From the NCBI GenBank assembly GCA_030824115.1, contig JAVBYI010000006.1, positions 89,264 to 153,263 on the forward strand: a stretch of DNA of 64,000 bases. The letters run 5' to 3'. The DNA comes from Rhodocyclaceae bacterium (GTDB lineage Bacteria; Pseudomonadota; Gammaproteobacteria; Burkholderiales; Rhodocyclaceae). Both the position numbers and the translations under genes were made by a program. The notes beneath the pieces were generated by a model. The model saw only the letters and a program-made list of their open reading frames with translations, was not told the DNA's origin and ran no database searches. The stretch's first letter is position 1; each line of letters starts with the position of its first letter. Shown one piece after another: positions 47,644-57,054 of this stretch.

Positions 47644-49047
47644 ATGCCCAACTCCCTGTTCCGTCGTACGCTCTGGCTGTTTCTCTTTCTGCCGCTGCTG
47701 GCCGCCTGTGCGGGCAACCAAGTGCGTAGCGAACGTCAGGCCGAAGCCGGCCCTGCCACTGCGTCGCCGGTTATCGTGCAGACGGCTGTGGCTCCTGCAT
47801 CCGCCGCTGCCCCCATCTCCACGCCCCTGCCGCCGCTGGAAACGATCCGCACGCAGACGCAAGTCCCCGCCCTACTCGACCTGACCGTTCCGCCCGACCA
47901 ACTCTGGCAACGCATCCGCAACGGCTTCGGCATGGCCGACCTGCACGACCCGTTGGTGGTCGACCGCCAGTCCTGGTACCTCAACCGGCCGGACGGTTTG
48001 CGACGCATTTTCGAACGCGGTGGCCGCTATCTCTACTACATTGTCGAGGAACTCGAAAAGCGCGGTATGCCCACCGAACTGGCCCTGCTGCCCTTGGTGG
48101 AAAGCGCCTACAACCCGCAGGCCGTCTCGCGCGCTCGTGCGATGGGCATGTGGCAGTTCATTCCCGCTACCGGCAAGACCTACGATCTCGACCAGAACTG
48201 GTGGGTGGATGAGCGGCGCGACATCATCGCGTCCACCGACGCGGCGCTTACCTACTTGAAGAACATCTACGAGATGCATGGCGATTGGCAACTCGCCCTC
48301 GCCTCCTACAACTGGGGCGAACATGCCGTCGCCCGCGCCATCGCCAAAAATCAGGCGAAGGGCCTGCCCACCGACTACGCCAGCCTGACCATGCCGGCCG
48401 AGACGCGCTACTACGTACCCAAACTCCAGGCCCTCAAAAACATTGTCGCCAATCCCGAGGTTTTTGGTTTCCACCTGCCCCCCCTGTCGAACCAACCCTA
48501 TTTCGAAACCGTGATGAAACCCGAGCGCATGGATCTCGCCGTCGCCGCCAAACTGGCGGAAATGTCGATCGAGGAATTCGTCTCGCTCAACCCGGCCTAC
48601 CACCGCCCGGTGATGAACGGCGATCAGGCTGGGCCGATGCTGCTGCCAACGAACAAGGTCGACACCTTCCTGACCAATCTGGCCCGCCATGCCGCCGAGG
48701 ACAAGCCGCTGTCGAACTGGCAGAGCTACCGCATGGCCAAGGGCGATACCCTGGCGAAGGTCGCTGCGCGTTACAAGCTGAGTGAAGTGCGACTGCGCCA
48801 GATCAACGGCATCACGCCGCGCCTGAAGATCAAGCCGGGCTTCAACCTGCTGGTACCGCGCCCCGGCAGTCTGGCCAATCCGGATGCGATTGCCCGCGTC
48901 CTGCCCCAACCCGGTCCGGAAAAAATCACCGCCGTAAAGAAGCCGACCGTCAAAGGCAAGGCCGCAAACAAAAAATCAAAACCCGCCGCAAAGTCTGTCG
49001 CGAAGCCCAAGAAGGCCGCGCCAAAGAAAAAGCCCCGAAACAAATAA
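47644..49047 (+). CDS. mltD: Membrane-bound lytic murein transglycosylase D-like lipoprotein
   Basis: Cleaves glycan strands of peptidoglycan. The lipobox LLAAC (Cys near residue 20) anchors it in the outer membrane. The SLT domain (about 130-240) contains the catalytic Glu in LLPLVESAYNPQAVS and RAMGMWQFIPATGKTYDL. A LysM domain follows (about 360-410; YRMAKGDTLAKVAARYKLSEVRLRQINGI) and a Lys/Ala-rich tail. The ATG giving MPNSLFRRTLW is chosen for its signal peptide; an earlier frame start adds six residues. Confidence 0.9.
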   Translation: MPNSLFRRTLWLFLFLPLLAACAGNQVRSERQAEAGPATASPVIVQTAVAPASAAAPISTPLPPLETIRTQTQVPALLDLTVPPDQLWQRIRNGFGMADLHDPLVVDRQSWYLNRPDGLRRIFERGGRYLYYIVEELEKRGMPTELALLPLVESAYNPQAVSRARAMGMWQFIPATGKTYDLDQNWWVDERRDIIASTDAALTYLKNIYEMHGDWQLALASYNWGEHAVARAIAKNQAKGLPTDYASLTMPAETRYYVPKLQALKNIVANPEVFGFHLPPLSNQPYFETVMKPERMDLAVAAKLAEMSIEEFVSLNPAYHRPVMNGDQAGPMLLPTNKVDTFLTNLARHAAEDKPLSNWQSYRMAKGDTLAKVAARYKLSEVRLRQINGITPRLKIKPGFNLLVPRPGSLANPDAIARVLPQPGPEKITAVKKPTVKGKAANKKSKPAAKSVAKPKKAAPKKKPRNK

Positions 49048-49053
49048 GTCCGC

Positions 49054-50958
49054 TCATTTTGCAAAGAAGCAGCAAGCCGACTGGGTAGCACTCACGCTGA
49101 CCACCGGGGGATACGCTTCCCGACAACGCGCCTCGGCCCGCGGACAGCGCGGATGGAAATGGCAGCCGGCCGGTGGATTCGAAGGCGATGGCGGATCACC
49201 GGCCACCTTGACGTCCATACGCCGGCCGTCAATGCGCGGCACCGCCGCCAACAAGGCCTGCGTGTAGGGATGGCGCGGTGCGCGCAGTACCTCAGCGACC
49301 GTCCCCCGCTCGACAATCCGGCCGAGATACATCACGGCGACCTCATGGGCGAGATGATTCACCACGCCGATGTTGTGCGTGATGAACAGGTAGGACAGCC
49401 CCAGCGTCTGCTGCAACTCGGCCAGCAGGTTGAGAATCTGCGCCTGCACCGAGACATCCAGCGCACTGGTCGGCTCGTCGCAGATCAACACTTGCGGCGC
49501 AACCGCCAGCACCCGCGCAATGGCGATGCGCTGGCGCTGCCCACCAGAGAACTCATGCGGATAACGATCCGCCATGCTGGCGGACAAGCCGACCTGTTCA
49601 AGGATGCGCGCTACGTCCACACTCGGTCGGCCTTCGGCCACGATCTCGCAAATGCGCATGCGCGGGTTGAGCGAGCCGAAGGGATCCTGGAACACCATCT
49701 GCATGCGCTCGGGCGCCAGCCCCTGAAGCTTTTCCGCCTGCCAATGAATTTCACCGGCCGTCGGCGCTTGCAAGCCAAGAATCGCCTTGCCCACCGTCGT
49801 CTTGCCGCAACCCGACTCGCCCACCAAGGCAAGCGTGCGGCCGGCAGGCAGCGTCAAATCGACGCCGTCCACGGCACGCACATAGCCAACGGCGCGCTGC
49901 AGGATGCCGCGTCGAATCGGGAAATGAACCTTCAGCTCGCGCACCGTCAGCAAGGCTGGTGGCGGAGCAGGTACGCCAACCGATGCCGTCTCGCCAGCGC
50001 CGACTTTTCGGACGATTTGTTCGACACGCACCTCAAGATGGCAACGCACCTGATGGGCGGGCCCATGCTCGCGCCACGGCGGTAGCTCACGATGACACAC
50101 CGGCAGCACCTCGCTGCAACGGTCGGCAAAACGGCAGCCGGTAAATGTCGTCCCCAGCGGCGGCACGCTGCCGGGAATGGTGGCCAGTCGGCGCTTTTCC
50201 TGCGCCATCTCCGGTAGCGCTTCAAACAGGCGCCGCGCATAGGGATGGCCAGGTGCCGCGAAGAAGGCTGCGCGCGGCGCCATCTCGACCAGATGCCCTG
50301 CATACATCAGGCCGATGTGGTCGGCCATGCGTGCCACCACACCGAGGTCATGCGTGATCAGCAGCATCGCCATGCCGCGTTCACGACGCAGGCCATCGAG
50401 CAAGTCGAGCACCTGCGCCTGAATCGTCACATCCAGCGCCGTGGTCGGTTCATCCGCGATCAGCAGTTCCGGCGCACCGGCCAGTGCCATCGCGATCATT
50501 GCGCGCTGCTTCATGCCGCCGGACATCTGGAAGGGATACTCGCGCGCGCGCCGCTCGGGATCGGGAATCCCCACCGCCGCCAGCAGTTCGACGACACGGC
50601 GCGTGTCACCCGTATGAAAGCGTAGCGCTTCGGCAATCTGTTCGCCCACCGTCATCACCGGATTAAGACTGGTGGCCGGTTCCTGAAAGATCATGCCGAG
50701 CTTGCCGCCGCGCACATGGCGCATCTGCGCCTCGGTCAAGCGGCACAAATCCTCATCGGCAAAGTGAATGGTGCCCTGTGCAATGCGTCCGCCAGCGGGC
50801 AGCAGACGCATCAGGGCCAGCGCCGTCATCGACTTGCCGCAACCCGACTCACCCAGCAGCGCCAGCGTCTCGCCGCGTTCGAGCTCGAAGGACACGCCGT
50901 CGACCGGACGCAAAGCACCAATCGACACCGACAGATCACGTACCGATAGCAGGCTCAC
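49054..50958 (-). CDS. yejF: Tandem ATP-binding protein of a peptide/microcin C-type ABC transporter
   Basis: Two fused ATPase halves of the DppD/DppF type, 634 residues, powering peptide uptake through YejB and YejE. The first NBD has [17 protein letters not shown] and [17 protein letters not shown]; the second has [18 protein letters not shown] and [15 protein letters not shown]. The C-terminal Cys cluster is in [21 protein letters not shown]. The dispersed repeat encodes KVGAGETA at residues 318-325, at the linker between the two halves. No yejA gene is adjacent. Confidence 0.9.
   Translation of the reverse strand: MSLLSVRDLSVSIGALRPVDGVSFELERGETLALLGESGCGKSMTALALMRLLPAGGRIAQGTIHFADEDLCRLTEAQMRHVRGGKLGMIFQEPATSLNPVMTVGEQIAEALRFHTGDTRRVVELLAAVGIPDPERRAREYPFQMSGGMKQRAMIAMALAGAPELLIADEPTTALDVTIQAQVLDLLDGLRRERGMAMLLITHDLGVVARMADHIGLMYAGHLVEMAPRAAFFAAPGHPYARRLFEALPEMAQEKRRLATIPGSVPPLGTTFTGCRFADRCSEVLPVCHRELPPWREHGPAHQVRCHLEVRVEQIVRKVGAGETASVGVPAPPPALLTVRELKVHFPIRRGILQRAVGYVRAVDGVDLTLPAGRTLALVGESGCGKTTVGKAILGLQAPTAGEIHWQAEKLQGLAPERMQMVFQDPFGSLNPRMRICEIVAEGRPSVDVARILEQVGLSASMADRYPHEFSGGQRQRIAIARVLAVAPQVLICDEPTSALDVSVQAQILNLLAELQQTLGLSYLFITHNIGVVNHLAHEVAVMYLGRIVERGTVAEVLRAPRHPYTQALLAAVPRIDGRRMDVKVAGDPPSPSNPPAGCHFHPRCPRAEARCREAYPPVVSVSATQSACCFFAK
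49985..50008 (-). repeat. Dispersed 24-bp repeat, copy 7 (in yejF)
   Basis: Exact copy, read as KVGAGETA (residues 318-325) at the linker between the two ATPase domains. Confidence 0.92.
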
Positions 50959-52082
50959 CGCGAAGCCCTCGGATCAAACGCATCGCGCAGCGCATCGGCA
51001 AACAGATTGGCCGCCAGCACCAGCACGAACATGAAGATGAACGCCGCCGCCAGCGACCACCACACCATCGGCTCGCGCGCCAGTTCCATGCGCGCTGTGT
51101 TGATCATGGTGCCGAAGCTGATGGTGTTCGGATCAACGCCGATACCCACATAGGAAAGCACCGCCTCGGCCAGCACCAGCCCGGAAAAATCCATCACCAT
51201 GGCGATCATCACGATGTGCATGACGTTCGGCAGGATGTGGCGCCAGAGGATCAGCGCACTCGAAACACCCAATGCCCGCGCCGCCTGCACGTACTCAAGT
51301 TCGCGCAACTTCAGTGTCTCGCCGCGCAGCAGACGGCACAACCCCGTCCAACTGGTGATACCGAGGATCGCGCACAAGGCCAGCAGTCGCGCATCGGCCC
51401 GTTCGGCACTGGTGGCGAACCACTCGGGATGCGTGTCGATCACCACCTGCATCATCAGCACCGACGCGGCGATCAGCAGCACACCGGGAATCGAGTTGAG
51501 CGTGGTGTAGAGATACTGGATTACATCGTCGACCCAGCCCCCGACATAACCGGCCAGCAGGCCCAGCCCAATCGCTGCCGGCAGCATGATCAAGGTCGTC
51601 AGCGTGCCGATCAGCAGGGCGGTGCGGATGCTTTTCAGGGTGAGGTAGAGCACATCCTGCCCGACCTTGTCGGTGCCGAACAGATGCGTACCGGGATAGC
51701 GCAGCGGCGGAAAGTCGCGACCGGCATCGTCGAGGGTTTCCTTGGCAAACAGGTGCGTCGCCAGCGGGGCGGAATAGGTCTTTTCGGTCTGCGTGCGCAG
51801 GGGCAGCAGCAGCGCATCGAGCGCAGACAACACCTCCGTCGAGTAGCGCACCTCCCCCTGCGGCGTGGCGGGCAACTGCGGACGATAGTGCAGCGAATCG
51901 ACAAAGGCGATGGCAAAAAACACCGCCAGCACCGCGGCAGACCCGATGGCCACCCGGCTTTGCCCAACCTTGCGCCAGCTGGCACGCAAATGCGGCTGGC
52001 GGCTGGCCCAGACGCCCCCGGCGATCATCGCTGCGATCAGCAGAAAGAACAGAGCATCGGACCAGAGCAGCACGAACTTCAT
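50955..52082 (-). CDS. yejE: ABC transporter permease YejE-like
   Basis: Inner-membrane permease of the oligopeptide/microcin C family, 375 residues with about six spans. An N-terminal span (LLWSDALFFLLIAAMIAGGVWA) and a large periplasmic segment (about 70-170) are typical of YejE. The EAA-type loop is YVQAARALGVSSALILWRHILPNVMHIV. It overlaps yejB and yejF by four bases on each side. Confidence 0.9.
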   Translation of the reverse strand: MKFVLLWSDALFFLLIAAMIAGGVWASRQPHLRASWRKVGQSRVAIGSAAVLAVFFAIAFVDSLHYRPQLPATPQGEVRYSTEVLSALDALLLPLRTQTEKTYSAPLATHLFAKETLDDAGRDFPPLRYPGTHLFGTDKVGQDVLYLTLKSIRTALLIGTLTTLIMLPAAIGLGLLAGYVGGWVDDVIQYLYTTLNSIPGVLLIAASVLMMQVVIDTHPEWFATSAERADARLLALCAILGITSWTGLCRLLRGETLKLRELEYVQAARALGVSSALILWRHILPNVMHIVMIAMVMDFSGLVLAEAVLSYVGIGVDPNTISFGTMINTARMELAREPMVWWSLAAAFIFMFVLVLAANLFADALRDAFDPRASR

Positions 52083-53056
52083 GATAAGCGGATGCGCGGA
52101 TCAACCAGCGTGTAGGAGATGTCGGTCAGCAACAGGCCGACGATGTAGAGCGCCGAACCGATGAAGACCATGGCACGCACCACCGCGAAGTCCTGTGCGT
52201 TGATGGCGTCAATGGTGTAACTGCCGAGGCCGGGAATGCCAAAGAAGGCTTCGATCAACAGGCTGCCCATGAACAGGGTGGGGATCACCACCACCGCGCC
52301 AGTGAGAATTGGAATCAGCGCATTGCGCAACACATGGCGGAACAGCACGAAGCGCTCGGACAGCCCCTTGGCCCGCGCCGTGCGCACATAGTCGCGCGTG
52401 TATTCCTCAAGGAAGATGGTGCGATACCAGCGTGCCGCGGAACCGATGCCGGCCAGCACGCTGATGATCACCGGCAGGATGATGAACTTCGCGGCCGACA
52501 GCCCCTCGGCATAGCCCGAAATCGGCACCAGATGCCATATCTTCGAAACCAGCCACTGGCCGCCGATGATGTAGAACAGGCCCGACACCGACATCATCGC
52601 CACGCACAACACCACGCCGGCAAAATCCAGATAAGTGGCGCGAAAATAAACCAGCAACAGGGCAAACGAAATCGCCGCGAACAGCCCCAGCACGAACACC
52701 GGCACGGCCACGGCCAGACTCGGCCCCATGCGCAGGGTGATTTCGCGAGCGATGTCGCGGCCATCGTCGGCACGGCCAAAATCAAGGGCAAACATCTTCA
52801 CCGACTTGCCGAAGAAGATGGTGTCGGTCACCTGCCCTGCCCCGCTCGCCTGCGTATTCCAGAACAGCGGCTTGTCGTAACCGCGCTCGGTTTTCCACTT
52901 CTCGATGGCTTCGGGCGTCACGCGTTTCACGCCCAACTGCATGCGCGCCATGTCGTCCGGCGTATTGACGATGAAGAACAGCGCGAAGGTGATGACATTC
53001 ACGCCGATCAGGATCGGCAAGGCATACAGCAGGCGGCGGATCAGGTAGGCAAGCAT
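52079..53056 (-). CDS. yejB: ABC transporter permease YejB-like
   Basis: First permease of the transporter, 325 residues. The N-terminus MLAYLIRRLLYALPILIGVNVITFAL is typical of DppB/YejB. The EAA-type loop is YVRTARAKGLSERFVLFRHVLRNALIPI. First gene of yejBEF; the usual yejA binding protein is not encoded upstream, where a divergent rhodanese gene lies 66 bases away. Confidence 0.9.
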   Translation of the reverse strand: MLAYLIRRLLYALPILIGVNVITFALFFIVNTPDDMARMQLGVKRVTPEAIEKWKTERGYDKPLFWNTQASGAGQVTDTIFFGKSVKMFALDFGRADDGRDIAREITLRMGPSLAVAVPVFVLGLFAAISFALLLVYFRATYLDFAGVVLCVAMMSVSGLFYIIGGQWLVSKIWHLVPISGYAEGLSAAKFIILPVIISVLAGIGSAARWYRTIFLEEYTRDYVRTARAKGLSERFVLFRHVLRNALIPILTGAVVVIPTLFMGSLLIEAFFGIPGLGSYTIDAINAQDFAVVRAMVFIGSALYIVGLLLTDISYTLVDPRIRLS

Positions 53057-53122
53057 CGAGTCGGACTATACCAAGGCAAACGCTAAAATCAGTCCGATAA
53101 AAGACCACAACAAGGACACGCC

Positions 53123-53551
53123 ATGCCCCGCTATCTCCGCCTCATCCTCATTCTGCTGGCCACGGCCAGCCAGTCAGCATTAGCGCAAGACATCAACGCC
53201 CCGGAAGCCTACGAAGCCGTCAAGAACGGCAAGCTCACCCTGATCGACATCCGCACGCCCCCCGAATGGAAACAGACCGGCGTCGCGCCCGGCGCAGCAC
53301 GCATCAACATGATTCACCCGCAAGGGGCCGCCGGCTTTCTCAATGAGGTGCTGGCAAAAGTCGGCGGTGACAAGACGGCCCCCATCGCCTTGATCTGCCG
53401 CACCGGCAATCGCACTACGCAGGTGCAACGCTTCCTGCAGGCGCAAGGCTTCACGCAGGTTTACAACATCAAGGAAGGGATGGCCGGCAGCGGTGCGGGA
53501 CCCGGCTGGCTGGCGCGCAAGCTGCCCGTTGACAGCTGCATGGCCTGCTAG
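53123..53551 (+). CDS. Periplasmic rhodanese-domain protein
   Basis: A 142-residue exported sulfurtransferase-like protein. A signal peptide (LILILLATASQSALAQ) is followed by one rhodanese domain. The active-site loop is ICRTGNRT with C92; other blocks are TLIDIRTPPEWKQTGV and GFTQVYNIKEGMAG. A C-terminal MAC motif adds another Cys. The substrate is unknown. It is read divergently from yejBEF. Confidence 0.88.
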   Translation: MPRYLRLILILLATASQSALAQDINAPEAYEAVKNGKLTLIDIRTPPEWKQTGVAPGAARINMIHPQGAAGFLNEVLAKVGGDKTAPIALICRTGNRTTQVQRFLQAQGFTQVYNIKEGMAGSGAGPGWLARKLPVDSCMAC

Positions 53552-53566
53552 GGGTTTGCCGAAGGT

Positions 53567-53881
53567 TTAGCGAATCTCGAACAGCTTGTGGAAGTTGGCA
53601 ATGCGCAGGGCGTCCAGAATCATCCCGCGAGGCCCCGCCAGCACCAGCTTCTTGCCTTCGTTTTCCAGCAGCGTGCGACAGGAAAGGATCGCGCCCATCG
53701 CCATGCTGTCGAGATAGGTCAGATCGCCCATTTCGAGGATCACCTCGCGCGACGTGTGGCGCACGCAGCCGCGCGCCGCCTTGCGCAGCTTCTCGGCACT
53801 GATCAGGTCGAGCCGCCCGGACACGGTAATCCGGGTGCTGGTGGTGCCCTCTTGGACGGTAATCATTAAATTGTCGCTCAT
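53567..53881 (-). CDS. STAS-domain anti-sigma factor antagonist-like protein
   Basis: A 104-residue SpoIIAA-like protein. The probable phosphorylation site is S59 in TYLDSMAMGAIL, at the position of the DSxG motif. The core ITVSGRLDLISAEKLR and LVLAGPRGMILDALRIANFHKLFEI are typical. Such proteins act as switches for anti-sigma kinases, but no RsbW-like kinase is encoded nearby. It overlaps the upstream cysteine-cluster gene by four bases. Confidence 0.85.
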   Translation of the reverse strand: MSDNLMITVQEGTTSTRITVSGRLDLISAEKLRKAARGCVRHTSREVILEMGDLTYLDSMAMGAILSCRTLLENEGKKLVLAGPRGMILDALRIANFHKLFEIR

Positions 53882-54231
53882 CGCTCGATCTCCTTATTCA
53901 CGGCCGATGATACTTCAGGTTCGGCATCGCAATCACAGCCAATCCCCACTGCAATCCAGCGCCGCGTAAAAAGTGTCGCCAGGCCGGATAAGCCCTGCGG
54001 CAGCCAGGCCAGATAATCCACGGGGCAGCTTACCAAACCACAGCCATAGCGCTGTTCATCACCCTGCCAACGCAGGGCCGGGCAACTGCCCTCTCGATGA
54101 CGCAACAACCAACGACTCAAAGGGCAGGGGGTGAAACTGCAGCATACCCCGCAGCCATTGCAGAGCGCCCCCACGGCAGGCTTCTCGGGCGCTGCGGCAT
54201 GCAGGCGGATCTCAGTTGTGTCAGCCGTCAT
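53878..54231 (-). CDS. Cysteine-cluster protein (YkgJ-like)
   Basis: A 117-residue protein with about nine Cys residues. Clusters are LCNGCGVCC near the N-terminus, then FTPCPLSRWLL, CPAL, GCGLVSCPVDYL and GIGCDCDAEP. The first cluster resembles the YkgJ-type zinc or iron-sulfur cluster domain. The ATG is chosen because it lies just past the tonB-like stop; a longer in-frame version runs antisense-free but overlaps tonB. Its function is not known. Confidence 0.78.
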   Translation of the reverse strand: MTADTTEIRLHAAAPEKPAVGALCNGCGVCCSFTPCPLSRWLLRHREGSCPALRWQGDEQRYGCGLVSCPVDYLAWLPQGLSGLATLFTRRWIAVGIGCDCDAEPEVSSAVNKEIER

Positions 54232-54232
54232 G

Positions 54233-54775
54233 TCAGTCCAGCCGGAAGTCGACGGGCAACAACACCTGCCGCGCGTTGCTGGCAATCGCCGTGATGCGCC
54301 GTACCGCTTGCAAGGCCGCGTCATCGAGGATCGCGTGACCGGAGCTCGACGCCACCTCGGCAGTCTGAATGCGCCCGTCCACATCGAGATGTAGCAGCAG
54401 GACAACGTGCCCTTCGAGGCCACGATCGATCGCTTCACGCGGGTAGAACATCTCCTGACTCAGGGCCGCCATGGCGCTTGTTAAGGCCTTGCCGCGCAGG
54501 GGTTTTGGCTTGGGTGCGGAAAAAGTCGGCGCTGGCGAGACGGCAGGTGCTGCGGCTATCGGCGAAGGTTCCTCTGTCACCGTCGTCAAGGCATGTGCCT
54601 CTTCCTTGGGTTCATCGACCAAGCGCGCCATCAAGGGCACCGGCGGGGGTGGCAATGGTGCCGAGGCCCACCATCCTGCCGGGGCCAGCACGAAAAGATG
54701 GATGATAAGGCTCGCCCCCAACGCCCGGCCCAGCCGGACGCCCGGCCGATCCAAGCGCAATGCAAGCAAACTCAT
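54233..54775 (-). CDS. TonB-like energy-transducer protein
   Basis: A 180-residue bitopic protein. One N-terminal span (LGASLIIHLFVLAPAGWWAS, including the SxxxH motif) is followed by a Pro-rich periplasmic linker and a TonB C-terminal domain (GLEGHVVLLLHLDVDGRIQTAEVASSSGHAILDDAALQAVRRI). No ExbB or ExbD gene is adjacent. The dispersed repeat encodes AVSPAPTF at residues 78-85 in the Pro-rich linker, where it blends with the native composition. Confidence 0.85.
   Translation of the reverse strand: MSLLALRLDRPGVRLGRALGASLIIHLFVLAPAGWWASAPLPPPPVPLMARLVDEPKEEAHALTTVTEEPSPIAAAPAVSPAPTFSAPKPKPLRGKALTSAMAALSQEMFYPREAIDRGLEGHVVLLLHLDVDGRIQTAEVASSSGHAILDDAALQAVRRITAIASNARQVLLPVDFRLD
54521..54544 (+). 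repeat. Dispersed 24-bp repeat, copy 8 (in tonB-like gene)
   Basis: Exact copy, read on the opposite strand as AVSPAPTF (residues 78-85) in the Pro-rich linker. Confidence 0.92.
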
Positions 54776-54815
54776 AAGCCGCGAATGCTACCGCAGGGAA
54801 GGTAAACTGCCGGCC

Positions 54816-55892
54816 ATGAAAAAGATTCTCGCCAGTTGCTGCCTGCTGTTCGCCTGTGCCATACCCTTGGCCGCGCACGCCGAACTACCCGATTCGACCA
54901 AGTTTTCCGTCACGCTGGAACTGGGCGATGTCGCCCAGGCCAAACGCTGGCTCGACGAAGGGCTGGACCCCAACTTTGAGGGACACCTGATCGGCACCGG
55001 CCTGATGATCGGTGCCTGGGAAGGCAATATTCCGCTGATGGCGCTCTTCCTCGCCCGTGGTGCCGACCTCCATCGCACCAACCGTTTTGGCGAAACGGCC
55101 CTGATGCTGGCGGCCTGGAAAAACCGCACCGAGGCCATGCAGTGGCTGCTCGAACGGGGCGCCCAGCCCAACCGCGCGGAGCGTGAATGGACGGCGCTGC
55201 ACTACGCCACCTTTGCCGGTAACACGACGCTGGTCGAAAACCTGCTGGCCGCAGGTGCCAACCCGAATGCCCGCTCGACCAATGGCTCCACCCCGATCAT
55301 GATGGCCGCCCGCGAAGGCCACACCGAGTTGGCCAAGCGTTTGCTGGAGATGGGCGCCAACCCGGCCCTCCAGAACGATTACAACGAAGACGCCGTGGCC
55401 TGGGCGATGCGCCAGCAGAACTACGACATCGCAAAATCCTTCACCAGTGCCGAGAACTTTGCCGAGCTTTCCCGCCAAGCTGCCGAAGCGCACAAGGCGA
55501 TTCGCTCCATCCCGGCGCCCGACCGCGTCGATGAACTGCTGCGTATTGCACGTCTGGCCGAGTCACGCGGCCGGCGCAAGGATGCCGCCGCCCTCTATCG
55601 CCGCGCCATTGCAGCCCTGAAAGCCGAACAGGCACCCAAAAAAGTCGGCGCTGGCAGGACGGCACCGGCTACTGCCCCCAGCGAAGTGAAAGGTCTGGTC
55701 ATCCGTGCCAAGCGCGATCAACCCGAGCAGCAAGGTCTCTCGATCACGCGCGCTGAAGAGAGGAAACAAGAAAGTACCTTAGTCGAGCGCCTGCTCGAAC
55801 AGGCGCGTCAGGCCGAGCGCACGGGCAATCGGGCCGAAGCACTGCGGCTGTTCCGTGCCGCTTCGGCGCAACTCAAGTCAAGCACCCAATAG
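54816..55892 (+). CDS. Exported ankyrin-repeat protein
   Basis: A 358-residue protein with a signal peptide (ILASCCLLFACAIPLAAHA) and about five ankyrin repeats (residues 30-200; for example GETALMLAAWKNRTEAMQWLL, WTALHYATFAGNTTLVENLLAAGANPN, STPIMMAAREGHTELAKRLLEMGANP). The C-terminal third is helical and TPR-like (LAESRGRRKDAAALYRRAIAAL, ARQAERTGNRAEALRLFRAAS). The dispersed repeat encodes KVGAGRTA at residues 276-283, between the two helical parts. Probably periplasmic; partner unknown. Confidence 0.87.
   Translation: MKKILASCCLLFACAIPLAAHAELPDSTKFSVTLELGDVAQAKRWLDEGLDPNFEGHLIGTGLMIGAWEGNIPLMALFLARGADLHRTNRFGETALMLAAWKNRTEAMQWLLERGAQPNRAEREWTALHYATFAGNTTLVENLLAAGANPNARSTNGSTPIMMAAREGHTELAKRLLEMGANPALQNDYNEDAVAWAMRQQNYDIAKSFTSAENFAELSRQAAEAHKAIRSIPAPDRVDELLRIARLAESRGRRKDAAALYRRAIAALKAEQAPKKVGAGRTAPATAPSEVKGLVIRAKRDQPEQQGLSITRAEERKQESTLVERLLEQARQAERTGNRAEALRLFRAASAQLKSSTQ
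55640..55663 (+). repeat. Dispersed 24-bp repeat, copy 9 (in ankyrin gene)
   Basis: Two mismatches (GCAGGA for GCGAGA). It is read as KVGAGRTA (residues 276-283), so the Glu becomes Arg. It lies about 1.1 kb from copy 8 in the same orientation. Confidence 0.87.
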
Positions 55893-55905
55893 CGCCCAAT
55901 AGCGT

Positions 55906-57048
55906 TCAGGATTCGCGCTCGGCCGGCGCACGCGGCAGCGCGTCGATCGGCATCAGATCGCGAATCTCCTTGTCGCCGGTCACCGCCTGCAACTCACGGA
56001 AACGTCGCGCACTGACCATGACGCGCGACTCCAGGGAGGTGGTCGCCTTGTTGTAAGCCGTCACCGCGTCGCCGAGATTCTTGCCGACCCCGGCCCAGTG
56101 ATCGCCCAGCGTAGCCAAGCGCTCGAACAGTTCCTTGCCCAGTTGCGAGATCTTCTGCGCGTTTTCGGTCAGCGCCTCCTGCTGCCAGCCATAGGCCGCC
56201 GCCCGCAGCAGCGCGATCAGCGTCGTCGGCGTCGCCAGAATGACGCGCTGTTCGACGCCCGTCTCGATCAGCGACGGATCAGCCTCCAGTGCCGCGCTGT
56301 AGAACATTTCGCCGGGCAGGAAGAGGACGACAAAATCCGGCGCCGGCTGGAACTGCTCCCAGTAGGATTTGCGCGAGAGCTTGGTAATGTGTTCGCGCAC
56401 TTGGCGCGCATGGTCATCCAGCTTGCGCCGGCGGGTTTCATCATCTTCCGCCTCGATCGCATCCAGATACGCCGCCAGCGGCGCCTTGGCATCCACCACC
56501 AGTTGCTTGCCGCCGGGCAGCCGCACGATCAGGTCGGGGCGCAGCTTGCCCTCTTCGCCATCGGCCGAGGCCTGCTCGTAGAAATCGCAGTGATCAAGCA
56601 TGCCGGCCATCTCGACCACGCGCTTGAGTTGCAACTCACCCCAGCGTCCACGGGCATGCGGCGCGCGCAAGGCGCGCACGAGGTTGGCAGTTTCCTTGCG
56701 CAACTGGCCCTGACCTTCCTGCAAGGCGCGCACCTGTTCGAACAGACCAGCATAGGACTCCAATCGCGCTTTTTCGACGCCCTGCACCTGCTGCTCGAAT
56801 TTTTCCAACGTGCTGCGAATCGGACTCACCAGTTCACCGATGGCCTGCTGGCGCTTTTCCAGTTCGCTTTGTGCACCCGCTTGCTGCTTTTCCAGCGTGG
56901 TCTTGGCCAGATCAAGGAATGCCTGATTGTTGCGCTGGAGCGCCTCGGCCGACAACGAACGGAAGGCATCGGTAATCGCGCCGCGCGCCACCCACATCAG
57001 CAGGCCGCCAACCAGCAGACCGACGACAAAGACGATCAACAGTTCCAT
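55906..57048 (-). CDS. rmuC: DNA recombination protein RmuC
   Basis: A 380-residue protein with an N-terminal membrane anchor (LLIVFVVGLLVGGLLMWVA), a long coiled coil (about 30-130; KTTLEKQQAGAQSELEKRQ) and the RmuC nuclease-like domain (LRAPHARGRWGELQLKRVVEMAGM, DLIVRLPGGKQLVVDAKAPL, FVVLFLPGEMFYSAAL). RmuC is linked to limiting DNA inversion and to phage defence in some bacteria. It converges on the ankyrin gene with 13 bases between stops. Confidence 0.93.
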   Translation of the reverse strand: MELLIVFVVGLLVGGLLMWVARGAITDAFRSLSAEALQRNNQAFLDLAKTTLEKQQAGAQSELEKRQQAIGELVSPIRSTLEKFEQQVQGVEKARLESYAGLFEQVRALQEGQGQLRKETANLVRALRAPHARGRWGELQLKRVVEMAGMLDHCDFYEQASADGEEGKLRPDLIVRLPGGKQLVVDAKAPLAAYLDAIEAEDDETRRRKLDDHARQVREHITKLSRKSYWEQFQPAPDFVVLFLPGEMFYSAALEADPSLIETGVEQRVILATPTTLIALLRAAAYGWQQEALTENAQKISQLGKELFERLATLGDHWAGVGKNLGDAVTAYNKATTSLESRVMVSARRFRELQAVTGDKEIRDLMPIDALPRAPAERES

Positions 57049-57054
57049 GCGGGG

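Noticed and set aside
53061..53097. TCGGACT / AGTCCGA seven-base inverted repeat in the yejB-rhodanese gap
   Set aside because: Short arms with a 23-base spacer; could be chance and no other evidence supports an operator.
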